Source of the DNA: an uncultured Oscillospiraceae bacterium
GTDB lineage: Bacteria > Bacillota_A > Clostridia > Oscillospirales > Oscillospiraceae
Length of the DNA stretch: 64,000 bases
Direction: 5' to 3'
NCBI GenBank assembly: GCA_910579155.1
Contig: CAJTTS010000010.1
Location: forward strand, 1 to 64,000
The position numbers were made by a program, and so were the translations under genes. The stretch's first letter is position 1. Each line of letters opens with the position of its first letter. Shown piece by piece: positions 24,741-32,969 of the stretch. A model generated the notes under the pieces. That model made no database searches, was not told where the DNA came from, and saw only the letters and a program-made list of their open reading frames with translations.

Positions 24741-24877
24741 TTCACGCTCCGCAGGCGGCTGACCGCTCGGTCGCTTTCACTCTGGCTCGGCCTGGTCTGC
24801 GGGGCGCACAGCGCCCCCTCCGCTCGGCCTCGCTTCGCTCCAAGCTCCCTCGCAGCCGCCTGCTCCGCGCTATACCG
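24741..24877 (-). repeat. Family-1 repeat between sheath and tube genes
   Basis: On the minus strand the sheath stop TAG is followed by CGGTATAGCGCGGAGCAGG. The unit carries the usual interior (GGAGCTTGGAGCGAAGCGAG) and ends GGAGCGTGAATGG. Confidence 0.75.
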
Positions 24878-25912
24878 CTATACGGTAATATGGGCGGACA
24901 GCCAGATCTGGTTGAGCCCGTGGGCCACGGTGAAGGCGAACTCCACCAGGCACACCGTGGGATCGTCCTCCAAAGCGGACACCGTCACGTCCTCATAGCC
25001 GTCGATGATCTCCCGTCCGACCCGTTTCTCCAGCTCCATCACCGTCTGGGAGCGGATAGCGCCCCGGCTCTGCACCGTGTTCTTTGCCCTGCCGAACTTG
25101 GCCCGCAGGGAATTGCGGATGCCCGGGATCACCTCGTCCACCACCAAAATGGTGGTCAGCTCCCGCCAGGTGGCGTCCACCACGCCGCCGGTCTTGGTGC
25201 GGCTGGTAATCCCCCGCACCACATAGCAGCTCCCCGCCAGGGTCTCCAGCGGGGTCACGCCCCCCTGCACCAACAGGTCGATGTCCCCGTCGCCATAGCT
25301 GCACTCCAGCTCCCCCAGCCCGTAGAGCTGAGCGCCGCCCAAGGGCAACGCCGGGTCGTTGCTCCCGGCGATGGCTCCGGCCACCGCTGCGGCGCACATG
25401 GCCCCGCCGTACTCCTCCCCGGCGCCGGGGGCCACCACCACCATCCGTTCACAGTTGAGCTGGGCCGCCCGCTGGACAAACTGCTCCACGCTCTCGCCGG
25501 CTGCGCCGCCCACCACGGCGATGCGCTCGCGCCGGACGCCGGAGCACTCCTGCACCATGGTTTTCAGCGCCTGCTGCACCGCCGGCTTATCGCTGTCGCA
25601 CACCACCACGCCGACATTCTCCAGCGCCGCCACGGCGGCAAACGCCTGGTCGTAGTCCTCGCCCGCCGGGATGCCGTACACCACGCCCGCGCCGTTGCGA
25701 ATGGCCAACTGTGCCATCCGGCTGAGGACGCAATCGCCCACGTCCGCCGCCGCCCTGCTGTAGCTGGTCCACTGGTAGCTTTTGCTGCCGTCCGCGCCCT
25801 CCATGGCGGCCACCACCGCCACATTGCCGCCGCCCACGGCGGCGGCGGTCAGGCTGGACGCCTCATAGGAGGAATACACCCCCGGTCTCTCATGCTTGGT
25901 CACCGCGCTCAT
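24878..25912 (-). CDS. Contractile tail sheath protein (XkdK-like)
   Basis: The 344-residue protein is a clear sheath. The N-terminus reads ERPGVYSSYEASS; the C-terminal domain has VVRGITSRTKTGG, then WRELTTILVVDEVIPGIRNS, and ends in FTVAHGLNQIWLSAHI. Sheath subunits contract to drive the tube through the target envelope. At 344 residues it is at the short end for the family (PBSX XkdK is longer), suggesting a minimal sheath. Start ATG overlaps the upstream stop. Confidence 0.9.
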   Translation of the reverse strand: MSAVTKHERPGVYSSYEASSLTAAAVGGGNVAVVAAMEGADGSKSYQWTSYSRAAADVGDCVLSRMAQLAIRNGAGVVYGIPAGEDYDQAFAAVAALENVGVVVCDSDKPAVQQALKTMVQECSGVRRERIAVVGGAAGESVEQFVQRAAQLNCERMVVVAPGAGEEYGGAMCAAAVAGAIAGSNDPALPLGGAQLYGLGELECSYGDGDIDLLVQGGVTPLETLAGSCYVVRGITSRTKTGGVVDATWRELTTILVVDEVIPGIRNSLRAKFGRAKNTVQSRGAIRSQTVMELEKRVGREIIDGYEDVTVSALEDDPTVCLVEFAFTVAHGLNQIWLSAHITV

Positions 25913-26412
25913 TTCATCCTTCCTCTCACTTCAAAGTCCACAAAGGCTCCGCCGCCGTCCTCCGTCTCGGCCACCAGCCAGGCCCTGCACCGGCAACTGA
26001 CCTCCTGGCGGTACAGTCCCTCCTTTTCCAGGAACTCTACCCGGCCCGCCTGGACCTCCAGGGTGGACAGCCCCGCCGCCCCCCGGCACACCAGGCACTC
26101 GGTCACGGCCTCCGCAGCCTCCTGGCAAACGCTCTCACCCCCGTCCCGGGGGGCAAAGACGTCCACCGCCAGCGTCAGCTCCACCTCCCGGCCATAGAGC
26201 TCCCGCTCCCGGCCCGTCCCGGGGTCAAGGCGCACCCCCAGGTAATCCTTGAACCCGCCCGGTGCGCACACCACCCGAGCCACCGATACCGCGGCCACCG
26301 CCTCCCGCCACCGGTTGGCCCGCCGGCCCTCCATGGCGGCCACGGCGTTGAGCCCCTCCTGCCGGAGCTGCTCCGCCACCGTCTCCCGCAGGGCGTTCAG
26401 CGCCCTGCTCAC
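25909..26412 (-). CDS. Tail completion/terminator-like protein
   Basis: The 167-residue product begins at GTG 26412 (SRALNALRETVAEQLRQEGL), overlapping the upstream stop as GTGA. It lies just before the sheath gene, as tail-terminator and neck proteins do. Beta-strand-rich middle (REVELTLAVDVFAPRDGG). Family assignment is positional only. Confidence 0.6.
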   Translation of the reverse strand: MSRALNALRETVAEQLRQEGLNAVAAMEGRRANRWREAVAAVSVARVVCAPGGFKDYLGVRLDPGTGRERELYGREVELTLAVDVFAPRDGGESVCQEAAEAVTECLVCRGAAGLSTLEVQAGRVEFLEKEGLYRQEVSCRCRAWLVAETEDGGGAFVDFEVRGRMK

Positions 26413-26744
26413 GGCGCGTTCTCCAGGCAGGGCCGCAGGGCCAGCCACAGATGGGTGACCTGGCCGCCCACCCAGATGGGCCGTATGGTCATCACCTCAT
26501 AGTTTTGGCCGCCCCAGCCCAGCCAGCCTCCCGGCCCGATCCGGTCCAGCGGCAGCCCCGGCTCCGCCAGTCCCAGGAACCGGTCCCGGGAATAGCTGCC
26601 CAACGCCCCGGCGGTGTACTGCCAGTCCGCCTCCGTCATGGGCTGGACGATGGCCATCCCCCGGCCAACCTCAGTCCCATCCTCCCGGCGGCACACCATC
26701 TCCTGCCCGTAGGTCTTGATAACCCACGCAAACGCCTCGATCAA
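26409..26744 (-). CDS. Head-tail joining (head closure-like) protein
   Basis: This 111-residue protein has a short beta-rich pattern (DRIGPGGWLGWGGQNYEVMT) and lies between the connector and the tail-completion gene. In PBSX-type modules such small genes encode neck proteins (XkdH/XkdI/XkdJ region). Start ATG overlaps the preceding stop. The function is positional inference. Confidence 0.55.
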   Translation of the reverse strand: MIEAFAWVIKTYGQEMVCRREDGTEVGRGMAIVQPMTEADWQYTAGALGSYSRDRFLGLAEPGLPLDRIGPGGWLGWGGQNYEVMTIRPIWVGGQVTHLWLALRPCLENAP

Positions 26745-27091
26745 CCTCTCACCCCCCGAAACACAAACCCCTCGTCCCGGAAATAGGGGGCCATCAGCTC
26801 AAACGCCTTCCGGGACAGCGACTCGCCGTCCCCGCCCCCCTCCCGGCGCACGGAGATATCCCCGGCCGACAGCGCGGTGACGCCCTCCAGTCCCTGCCCG
26901 CACCGCAGCCAGTCCATGGCCAGCCATGCCGCCGCCAAGGGGTAGGCCCCATGGCAGTCCTCCGGGTCCAAACCATCCTTCAGCCGCCGGTCCAACGTCC
27001 GGCAGGCGTTGGCGCACAGCATCCGCAGCACGTCCCCGTCCTGCCCTGCCCCGGCCAGCGCCTGCACCAGCGCCATCACCTGCTCCGTCAT
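26741..27091 (-). CDS. Head-tail connector-like protein
   Basis: The 116-residue helical protein (TEQVMALVQALAGAGQDGDV, then ANACRTLDRRLKDGLDPEDC and AAAWLAMDWLRCGQG) resembles small gp6-type connector proteins, which are mostly alpha-helical and follow capsid or protease genes. It starts 12 bp after the protease stop. Positional inference. Confidence 0.6.
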   Translation of the reverse strand: MTEQVMALVQALAGAGQDGDVLRMLCANACRTLDRRLKDGLDPEDCHGAYPLAAAWLAMDWLRCGQGLEGVTALSAGDISVRREGGGDGESLSRKAFELMAPYFRDEGFVFRGVRG

Positions 27092-27103
27092 ACCCTCACG
27101 CTC

Positions 27104-27979
27104 CTAAATGAGGAAGGCCCCGTCCGCAATCTCGGGCGGTACGGCCTCCTCGCCATAGCTCAACTGCGTCCCGCCCACCAACAGCTTGTCCGTCTTTCCC
27201 CGGTACAGCTTGATGAGACCCAACAGCTCCTCCTCGTCCAGCCTGGCCGCCACCTTCTCCAGCAGGGCGTGGCCGGCGTCCGGCTCGGCGATGCCCGCCA
27301 GCCGCACCATCTCGCGGCGCAGGCTCTTGAGGTACTTCCGGCCCAGCCGTGCCTCGTCCTCCATCCGCCTGCCCGCGCTTTTGATGACCCCAGCCTTCCG
27401 CTGGGCGGGCACCGCCACAAAGGACCACTCATAGGCGTCCGTGGCCCCGGTGAGTACGCCGTGGCACACCTGTCCGTCGTACTCCTTCCCCTTCTCGTGG
27501 GGGCACTCCTCCAGCGGCTCACCGCACACGGAGCACAGCACCCGCTCCACCGCGCAGCCCACGCTGACCTCCCGCTTGATGCCGCCGTCGATCTCGGCGA
27601 TGAGGGGCGTGTTCTCTCCGGTACGCATCATGTAAGCCCACCCCTTCAGGAAGCGGTAGGGCCGCCCGTCGGCGGTGAGGTTGCCGTCCCCGCCCACCAC
27701 CTCGGTGCGGTAGATCCGGGCAGTCTGGCCCCGGGCAGACCACTGGTGGTCGAACACCCCGGACGTCCCCACGAACAGTGGGGCCAGCTCGTCCAGCGTA
27801 TTGTCGTCAAACCGCTCGAAGTCCCGGTCGATGTCGTTGTCGCACAGCCGCAGGGCGAAGGTATACACCTCGTCGGCCATCAGCTCCCGCCGGGTCAGGC
27901 GGTTGATGAGGGCCATCTCCCCCTCCTCAGGGACGCCGATGGCCTTCACCGCCGCGTCTTTACTGATCTGCATTTCCAT
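27104..27979 (-). CDS. Phage prohead protease-like protein with Cys insertion
   Basis: The 291-residue protein resembles HK97-type (S78) prohead proteases and XkdF. A histidine motif GVFDHQWSARG lies near residue 75 and a serine motif GIKREVSVGC near residue 130, followed by WSFVAVPAQRKAG. An unusual insertion carries CSVCGEPLEECPHEKG and looks like a zinc knuckle. The C-terminal third is helical and may act as a scaffold (delta) domain. Start ATG at 27979, or 27973 with better ribosome spacing, overlaps the portal gene by about 20 bp. Confidence 0.75.
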   Translation of the reverse strand: MEMQISKDAAVKAIGVPEEGEMALINRLTRRELMADEVYTFALRLCDNDIDRDFERFDDNTLDELAPLFVGTSGVFDHQWSARGQTARIYRTEVVGGDGNLTADGRPYRFLKGWAYMMRTGENTPLIAEIDGGIKREVSVGCAVERVLCSVCGEPLEECPHEKGKEYDGQVCHGVLTGATDAYEWSFVAVPAQRKAGVIKSAGRRMEDEARLGRKYLKSLRREMVRLAGIAEPDAGHALLEKVAARLDEEELLGLIKLYRGKTDKLLVGGTQLSYGEEAVPPEIADGAFLI

Positions 27980-29108
27980 TCTCCTCCTCCATGGCCCTGG
28001 CCTGGGCCCGGTACAGCGACGCCTTGGCCTCCGACTCCTCGTCCTGGAGGTTGACGTCCAACCATTCCACATCCACCCGGTCGTCATATCCCTTCAGCCG
28101 GAGCCACAGCTCGCACACCCGCTCCACCACCGGCTCCAGACTGCGCCGGACGGCGGCGATCTCGCTGGTCATGATGTCGGCCTGCTGGGAGCTCATCCGC
28201 TCGGTGGACGACCAGCTCAGCCCCAGCATAAACGGCGGTATCCCCGTCTTGGCCACCAACTGCTCCAAAATCTGACGCACGGGCGTCTCGGAATCCAGCA
28301 CCTGGTTGTCCGCCCCGATCACCCGGATGTCCACATCTCCCGCGGCCACGAAATCCCGCACGGCCCCGGCCCGGCCCGCCTGCATGGCGGCCGACCACTC
28401 CCGGGCCACCTGGTCGCACCGCTCCCGGGCCGGCGCCCCGTCCTCGTCCTTGCACACTACGGCGAAACGCACGTTGCCCATGCGCTCCCAGTTCTTTCCC
28501 GTGGCCTCAAAGATTTTCAACAGAATCTCCGCCAAAAAGGGCATGGACCTCAGCATGGACACCCCGCAGGGTGCGCCCGCCTCCGGCTGGAAGGGGGTAA
28601 ACAGCAGCAGCTCCTGCCGCTCCGGCTCCCGCACGGTCCCGTCGCCGTCCCGGACGCACAGGGCAAAGTCCAGCGGGCTCTCCCCCTCCCGGATCTCCAC
28701 CCGGCTCACATCGGCGCACAGCACGGCGGCGATGTCCCGCCCGTCCCGGGCGGGGACGATCTCGCCCACCGCCCGACCGCACACCAGCATAGAGTCCAGG
28801 TATTGATCCAGAAAGCTCTGGATTCCCCTCTGTCCCCACCCCACGGGCACCGTGCGCAAAAACCGGTCCAGCTCCTCCTGCGCCGCCCTGTCCCGGCACA
28901 CAACGGACACTCCGCCACACAGCCGCACCAGCTTGCAGATGGCTGCGTCCACCACGGGCACCGCCTCCCGGATGGCCCGGTACAGCGCAATTTCCCCGCG
29001 GTGCAGCGGCACGTACCCGTCCAACTGCACGAAGGGATGCCGCCCCGCGTCCCGGAGCTGGGCGGCGGCGGCAGGAACTCCGGCAGTTTTCCGCTTTTTC
29101 CCGCTCAT
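27960..29108 (-). CDS. Phage portal protein (DUF935/XkdE-like)
   Basis: The 382-residue protein has a portal pattern: LHRGEIALYRAIREAVPVVD and CKLVRLCGG near the N-terminus, a stem/clip middle, and TGIPPFMLGLSWSSTERMSS followed by a long helix (IAAVRRSLEPVVERVCELWL). Portals form the dodecameric DNA gate. The start overlaps the capsid stop. It lies downstream of the capsid gene, the reverse of the usual portal-protease-capsid order. Confidence 0.85.
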   Translation of the reverse strand: MSGKKRKTAGVPAAAAQLRDAGRHPFVQLDGYVPLHRGEIALYRAIREAVPVVDAAICKLVRLCGGVSVVCRDRAAQEELDRFLRTVPVGWGQRGIQSFLDQYLDSMLVCGRAVGEIVPARDGRDIAAVLCADVSRVEIREGESPLDFALCVRDGDGTVREPERQELLLFTPFQPEAGAPCGVSMLRSMPFLAEILLKIFEATGKNWERMGNVRFAVVCKDEDGAPARERCDQVAREWSAAMQAGRAGAVRDFVAAGDVDIRVIGADNQVLDSETPVRQILEQLVAKTGIPPFMLGLSWSSTERMSSQQADIMTSEIAAVRRSLEPVVERVCELWLRLKGYDDRVDVEWLDVNLQDEESEAKASLYRAQARAMEEENGNADQ

Positions 29109-30118
29109 CAGACCGCGAGCACCCGGCTGGCGTCCTCAAAGATCTTGGCGTAGCCGGAGATGGTTGTGATAGCGGCCCGCTCCATCTGCCGGTCGATGAT
29201 CTTGTCGTACTCCACCATCACGTCCCCGGCCTTGACCATCTCCAAGGCATAGTTTTTGTCCAGGCCGATGATCTTGCCTGCGGGCACGGCGGAGGTGCGC
29301 AGCACTTTCGCGCCCATGGGGGTGACGAGCTTACCTGAGCCGTGGAAGTCCAGCCCCGCCGCTGCGTCCTGCATCTGGCTCATGCCCAACAGCTTGGGCA
29401 TGGTGTCCCCCCCCACCAACAGCGTGTTGAGCTGATAGGGCTCAAAGCAGTTCCAGAAAGCCAGCAGGTCCTCGTAAGTCAGCTTACCCTCCGTCTCCAC
29501 CGCGCTCTCCTGGGCAGCGTTGCCGTTGCCGTCGCCGTTCAGAATAACCTGAATGGCGTCCTCCAGGTGCATCCGCCCGATCTGCGCGCCGATCTGCCGC
29601 AGGGTGACGGAGAACAGGTCCAGCTTCTGGAACCGGATGGCCTCGTAGGAGGCCACCAGCATCCTGCCCCGCTTGCGGAGCTTCACCAGGCTGTCCCGGG
29701 TGCGCACGGTGGTCTGAGGGATGGCCGCGCCCTCGGCCACCTGCTTGAGCTGCTTCTCATCCTCCGGCACGGAGGTAATGGAGCGGTAGTCCATGCCCTC
29801 GATCAGGGTCTCGGTGGCGGTGATGTCGGGAAGGATGTTGGCCTCCTCCATGCCCACCTTCACCGCCCGGGCGATGTATTCCGGGAACAACACCGCCGAC
29901 TGGGAGGTGGAGAAGAACTTGTCCACCAAATCGGAGCCCGCGCCCTTCACCCGGATGTCGAACCGCTTGAGCTGCCGCTGATAGGCGTCCAGCCCCTCCA
30001 GGGCGGTGCCCCGGTACTGCTCGCTGGGGTCCAGCTTTTCCAGCACCTGGGTGAAGGACTTCCCCGCCTCATGGTACATACCTTTTTCCAGCTTCACATT
30101 GTCAAATCTCTGCGCCAT
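29108..30118 (-). CDS. Major capsid protein
   Basis: The 336-residue protein starts AQRFDNVKLEKGMYHEAGKS and has HK97-like shell features: LPDITATETLIEGMDYRSIT, then VRTRDSLVKLRKRGRMLVAS and the C-terminal VEYDKIIDRQMERAAITTIS. It matches the XkdG-type capsid of PBSX-like phages. ATG at 30118 lies seven bases after GGGAGG; the upstream ATG at 30124 is too close to that site. A 120-residue decoration-like protein precedes it. Confidence 0.85.
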   Translation of the reverse strand: MAQRFDNVKLEKGMYHEAGKSFTQVLEKLDPSEQYRGTALEGLDAYQRQLKRFDIRVKGAGSDLVDKFFSTSQSAVLFPEYIARAVKVGMEEANILPDITATETLIEGMDYRSITSVPEDEKQLKQVAEGAAIPQTTVRTRDSLVKLRKRGRMLVASYEAIRFQKLDLFSVTLRQIGAQIGRMHLEDAIQVILNGDGNGNAAQESAVETEGKLTYEDLLAFWNCFEPYQLNTLLVGGDTMPKLLGMSQMQDAAAGLDFHGSGKLVTPMGAKVLRTSAVPAGKIIGLDKNYALEMVKAGDVMVEYDKIIDRQMERAAITTISGYAKIFEDASRVLAV

Positions 30119-30137
30119 GCCCATTCCTCCCTTTTGT

Positions 30138-30500
30138 TTACAGCTTGATGACGGCGGTTTTGTCTGCGGCGTCCACCGACAGCACCAGGCATTTCAGCCC
30201 GCCGGTGGTAACGGCCTTGACGCCGCCCGTACCGTCGCAGACCAGGCTCTGCCAGCCCACCGCCAGAGCGGTATCGCCGGAGTACCCCACCCTGGCCACC
30301 CCGCCGATCTGGACCGCCGCCGCGCCGCCCCGCACGCCGCCCAGCAGCACACCGCAGGGCTCGTTGCCTACGGCGCCCAGGCCCACGGTGCCGTTGTCGG
30401 TGAGAGCCACCGCCATACCGGGCAGGACGGCCTTTTCGTCATCCACCTGGAAAGTGGCGGCCACCTGGCCTACGCCCTCAAAACAAATGTCCATTTTCAT
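30138..30500 (-). CDS. Decoration/head-fibre-like phage protein
   Basis: This is a 120-residue Gly/Ala/Val-rich beta protein with repeated short turns (DNGTVGLGAVGNEPCGVLLG, then GGAAAVQIGGVARVGYSGDT). Proteins with this 'PG.AVxL..DGTVGLGT' pattern are encoded before capsid genes in PBSX-like phages and resemble small head-decoration proteins. The ribosome site is GGAGGAGA. Family is by pattern, not certain. Confidence 0.65.
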   Translation of the reverse strand: MKMDICFEGVGQVAATFQVDDEKAVLPGMAVALTDNGTVGLGAVGNEPCGVLLGGVRGGAAAVQIGGVARVGYSGDTALAVGWQSLVCDGTGGVKAVTTGGLKCLVLSVDAADKTAVIKL

Positions 30501-30540
30501 TCTCCTCCCACGTTGAATCTATAGAAATCCCTTTCGGGTA

Positions 30541-30595
30541 TTTCCCTCGTCGTCGCAAAGTCCGCTCCTCCTCCCCCCACAAAGCCCGCTTAAAA
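30541..30595 (-). repeat. Family-2 repeat directly after terL
   Basis: On the minus strand the terL stop TAA is followed by GCGGGCTTTGTGGGGGGAGG and CGGACTTTGCGACGACGAGG. Matching pieces occur upstream of padR (16640-16665) and between mrnC and rqcH (50990-51105). Confidence 0.5.
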
Positions 30596-31825
30596 CGCCG
30601 ACCGCTCCACAAACCGCGCAACGTTCCCACCACCGCTCTCCAGCGCCATCACAAAATAGCGGATATCGTCCATGGCGTGGTCAAATTCCTTCCGCACCCG
30701 GTCCCTGGCCCCGCCGTCCTCCCAGCGGTACATAGCGAACTCTCTGGCCGCCGCCTCGCAGCCCTTGCAGACCACCACCCTGCCGGACTTCAGCGCCTCC
30801 GCCGTCCGCCGTATGCCCTCCAACACCCGGTTGTCGGCAGGCCGCACTGTCCAACCCTCCCGCCTCAGCGCCTCGATAAAGCTGGCCGCCGACGGATCCA
30901 CAATGACCGTTTCGACGCGCCGTTCCCCTGCCAATTTTGCCAGGTCGCGGACATACTCCCCGTCGGTTTTCTGTCGTCCCTCGGCCCGCGCGTCGTAGTA
31001 GTATTCCTTGACCCGGTACCAAATTCCGTTCTTTTCGCCCCAAAGTCCAAAGGAAGCCGGATTTCTCGTCCCGTAGTCACAGGAAATCCGCCACCGGGCG
31101 AACGGCTCTTCCGGCGCCTCCGGCATTTGAGCCCTGTCAAAGAAGTCATACACCAGCCCCTCCGCCGCCACCCACTCTCCCAGCACAAACCGCCGGTAAA
31201 ACGTTCCCCGGAACATCCGCTCATATCGCTCCCGGGCCGACCGCGCCAAGGCCGGGTTGTCCTCCATGGCAAAGTGCAGATACAGCGCGTTCTTCTCCTC
31301 CGCCTTGCAGATCCACTCCTTATAAAACCAATGCTCCGGTCCGGCGGGGTTGCAGGAAAACCACAGCTTCCCATCCTTGACCGAGCATCGGGCGCAGGCC
31401 TGCTCCACAAAGGACCTGGGCATCAGCGCCGCCTCATCCAGCAGCACCCCCGCCAGCGTCATCCCCTGAATAAGCGCCTGGCTCCGCTCGTCCCGCCCTC
31501 CGTAAAGGTAGAACACATTTTCCCGTCCTCCTCCCCGGACAATCACCTCGTTCCGGCTGACCTTCTCCTCCCACCGGAACCCCAGCCCCTCCAGCACCGG
31601 GCGGACCTGTCCCAGCAGGTTCCGCCTCGTCCCGTTGATGGAGGCGGCGCACACCCCGAACCTCTGCCGCTGGAACCGGCACATGGCCCACAGGAAAAAG
31701 GACACGCTCAACGCGAAGGTCTTGCCCGACCGCACCGCCCCGTCGCAGATGACGGCGTCAAACCCGCCGTCCCTCCACCACTCCAGCACCTTCCTCTGCT
31801 TTGGGGAAAGCCGCGGTTCTCTCAC
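30590..31825 (-). CDS. Terminase large subunit (XtmB-like)
   Basis: The 411-residue protein is the DNA-packaging motor. The ATPase has Walker A in CDGAVRSGKTFAL (about 25-37) and Walker B in LAGVLLDEAALM. The nuclease domain shows the acidic residues in RISCDYGTRNPASFGLW and TVIVDPSAASFIE. Length and the N-terminus (LSPKQRKVLEWW) match PBSX-family terminases. All catalytic motifs appear intact. It overlaps the small-subunit gene by 4 bp. Confidence 0.93.
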   Translation of the reverse strand: MREPRLSPKQRKVLEWWRDGGFDAVICDGAVRSGKTFALSVSFFLWAMCRFQRQRFGVCAASINGTRRNLLGQVRPVLEGLGFRWEEKVSRNEVIVRGGGRENVFYLYGGRDERSQALIQGMTLAGVLLDEAALMPRSFVEQACARCSVKDGKLWFSCNPAGPEHWFYKEWICKAEEKNALYLHFAMEDNPALARSARERYERMFRGTFYRRFVLGEWVAAEGLVYDFFDRAQMPEAPEEPFARWRISCDYGTRNPASFGLWGEKNGIWYRVKEYYYDARAEGRQKTDGEYVRDLAKLAGERRVETVIVDPSAASFIEALRREGWTVRPADNRVLEGIRRTAEALKSGRVVVCKGCEAAAREFAMYRWEDGGARDRVRKEFDHAMDDIRYFVMALESGGGNVARFVERSAF

Positions 31826-32142
31826 TTCTCATCGCCGTCCCCCGGCCCGGACAGCCCGTCCAGGAAGTCCCCCAGCGCCCCGTCCCGCCGCTCCTCCATC
31901 AGCTCCCGCAGCATGGCCAGCACCCGCACCTTGTCCACGAACTTGGCCTCGAAAGCGCCGTTGGCGCTGCGTTTCAGCTCCACCACTCCGGTGAGGTCCA
32001 GCCTGTCCACCTGCCGTCCGTCCGTCTCCTCCAAAAACGCCAGCTTCACCACATCGTTGTTCTTCCATTTCACCAGCTTGCGCAAGTAGGCCACCAGTTC
32101 CTGCCTGATTTCCTGCTCTTCCGATCTCTCCTGCGTATCCAT
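31822..32142 (-). CDS. Terminase small subunit-like protein
   Basis: The 106-residue protein is the first gene of the phage operon. ATG at 32142 has GGAGGTTTGGA upstream. It contains VAYLRKLVKWKNNDVVKLAF and a C-terminal helix FVDKVRVLAMLRELMEERRD, fitting small DNA-recognition subunits of PBSX type, although shorter than XtmA. Its position directly before terL supports the call. It would choose the DNA to be packaged. Confidence 0.7.
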   Translation of the reverse strand: MDTQERSEEQEIRQELVAYLRKLVKWKNNDVVKLAFLEETDGRQVDRLDLTGVVELKRSANGAFEAKFVDKVRVLAMLRELMEERRDGALGDFLDGLSGPGDGDEK

Positions 32143-32207
32143 TCCAAACCTCCTCGCACTGCCTCTCCGAACAACTGTTTTGTTGCCCATCCCGGTGCAA
32201 GGCACAA

Positions 32208-32240
32208 AAAATCGCGGAGCAAAAACTGCTCCGCGATCTC
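32208..32240 (-). terminator. Terminator between rlmH and the phage operon
   Basis: On the minus strand AGATCGCGGAGCAG pairs with CTCCGCGAT and is followed by six T. It insulates the phage operon from upstream transcription; the space to terS (32143-32205) has no consensus sigma-A promoter that I can see. Confidence 0.85.
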
Positions 32241-32252
32241 TCATACGTTTCA

Positions 32253-32466
32253 TTGTCACGTACAAAGCGGCCAGGGCGCTTGGTCGCTTTCGCTCCGCTC
32301 CAAGCTCCCTCGCCGACCGCTTCTCCGCGCTTCTTCATTTGTCACGCTTCTCCTGCTCGCCTCGCGCGGCTTCCCTCCGACTCGGGCTGGTCTTTGGGGC
32401 GTTACGCGCCCCTCCGTCCGTCCTCGCTTCGGTCCATCCGCGCTGCTCACAACGGCTCCGCGCTTC
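32253..32466 (-). repeat. Two tandem family-1 repeats after rlmH
   Basis: On the minus strand the rlmH stop TAA is followed by GAAGCGCGGAGCCGTTGTGA, and a unit ending AAGCGTGACAAATGAAGAAGC (about 32339-32466). A second unit starts at once and ends GTACGTGACAATG (32253-32336). Confidence 0.8.
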
Positions 32467-32949
32467 TTATTTATGATAATCCGACCCCTCTTGGATTTTA
32501 AACGCCCGATAGATCTGCTCCAGCAGCATCACCCGTGCCAAATGGTGAGGGAAGGTCATCGGCGACATGGACAGGGTGGCCCATGCCCCCGCCTTGATGG
32601 ATGGGTGCAGCCCATAGGACCCTCCAACGACGAACACCAGATGCTTGGAGGCGTTGTGGCTCCATGTGGAGATCATCTGCGCCAGCTCCTCGCTGGAACG
32701 CATCGTCCCCTCAACCGCCAAGGCAATGACGCTGGAATTGGGCGGAATCTTCCCACGGATTGCGTCCCCTTCCTTTTCCATCGCCGTCAAAATCTCCCCC
32801 AGCGATGGATTTTTCGACAGCTTCTGCTCCGCCAGCTCCACAATATTCAGCTTGCAATACCCCTTCAGCCGCTTGGCATACTCCGCTGCGGCCTCCTGGT
32901 AAAATTTTTCTTTCAACTTCCCCACGCAAATAACTGTAACATCAACCAT
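32467..32949 (-). CDS. rlmH: 23S rRNA (pseudouridine1915-N3)-methyltransferase
   Basis: RlmH methylates pseudouridine 1915 in helix 69 of 23S rRNA. The 160 residues match the family length of 155-160. Motifs are VDVTVICVGKLKEKFYQEAA at the N-terminus, FVVGGSYGLHPSIK (the SPOUT knot loop) and the C-terminal MTFPHHLARVMLLEQIYRAF. ATG at 32949 follows GGGGATTGGTG. In Firmicutes rlmH lies near the replication origin together with walJ-type genes, as seen here. Confidence 0.95.
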   Translation of the reverse strand: MVDVTVICVGKLKEKFYQEAAAEYAKRLKGYCKLNIVELAEQKLSKNPSLGEILTAMEKEGDAIRGKIPPNSSVIALAVEGTMRSSEELAQMISTWSHNASKHLVFVVGGSYGLHPSIKAGAWATLSMSPMTFPHHLARVMLLEQIYRAFKIQEGSDYHK

Positions 32950-32969
32950 CACCAATCCCCGCTTTCCCA

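Noticed and set aside
32256..32450. Open frames through the family-1 repeats (GSLERSE-type peptides)
   Set aside because: The same peptide arises wherever the repeat occurs, in varied frames and lengths; it is a by-product of the repeat.
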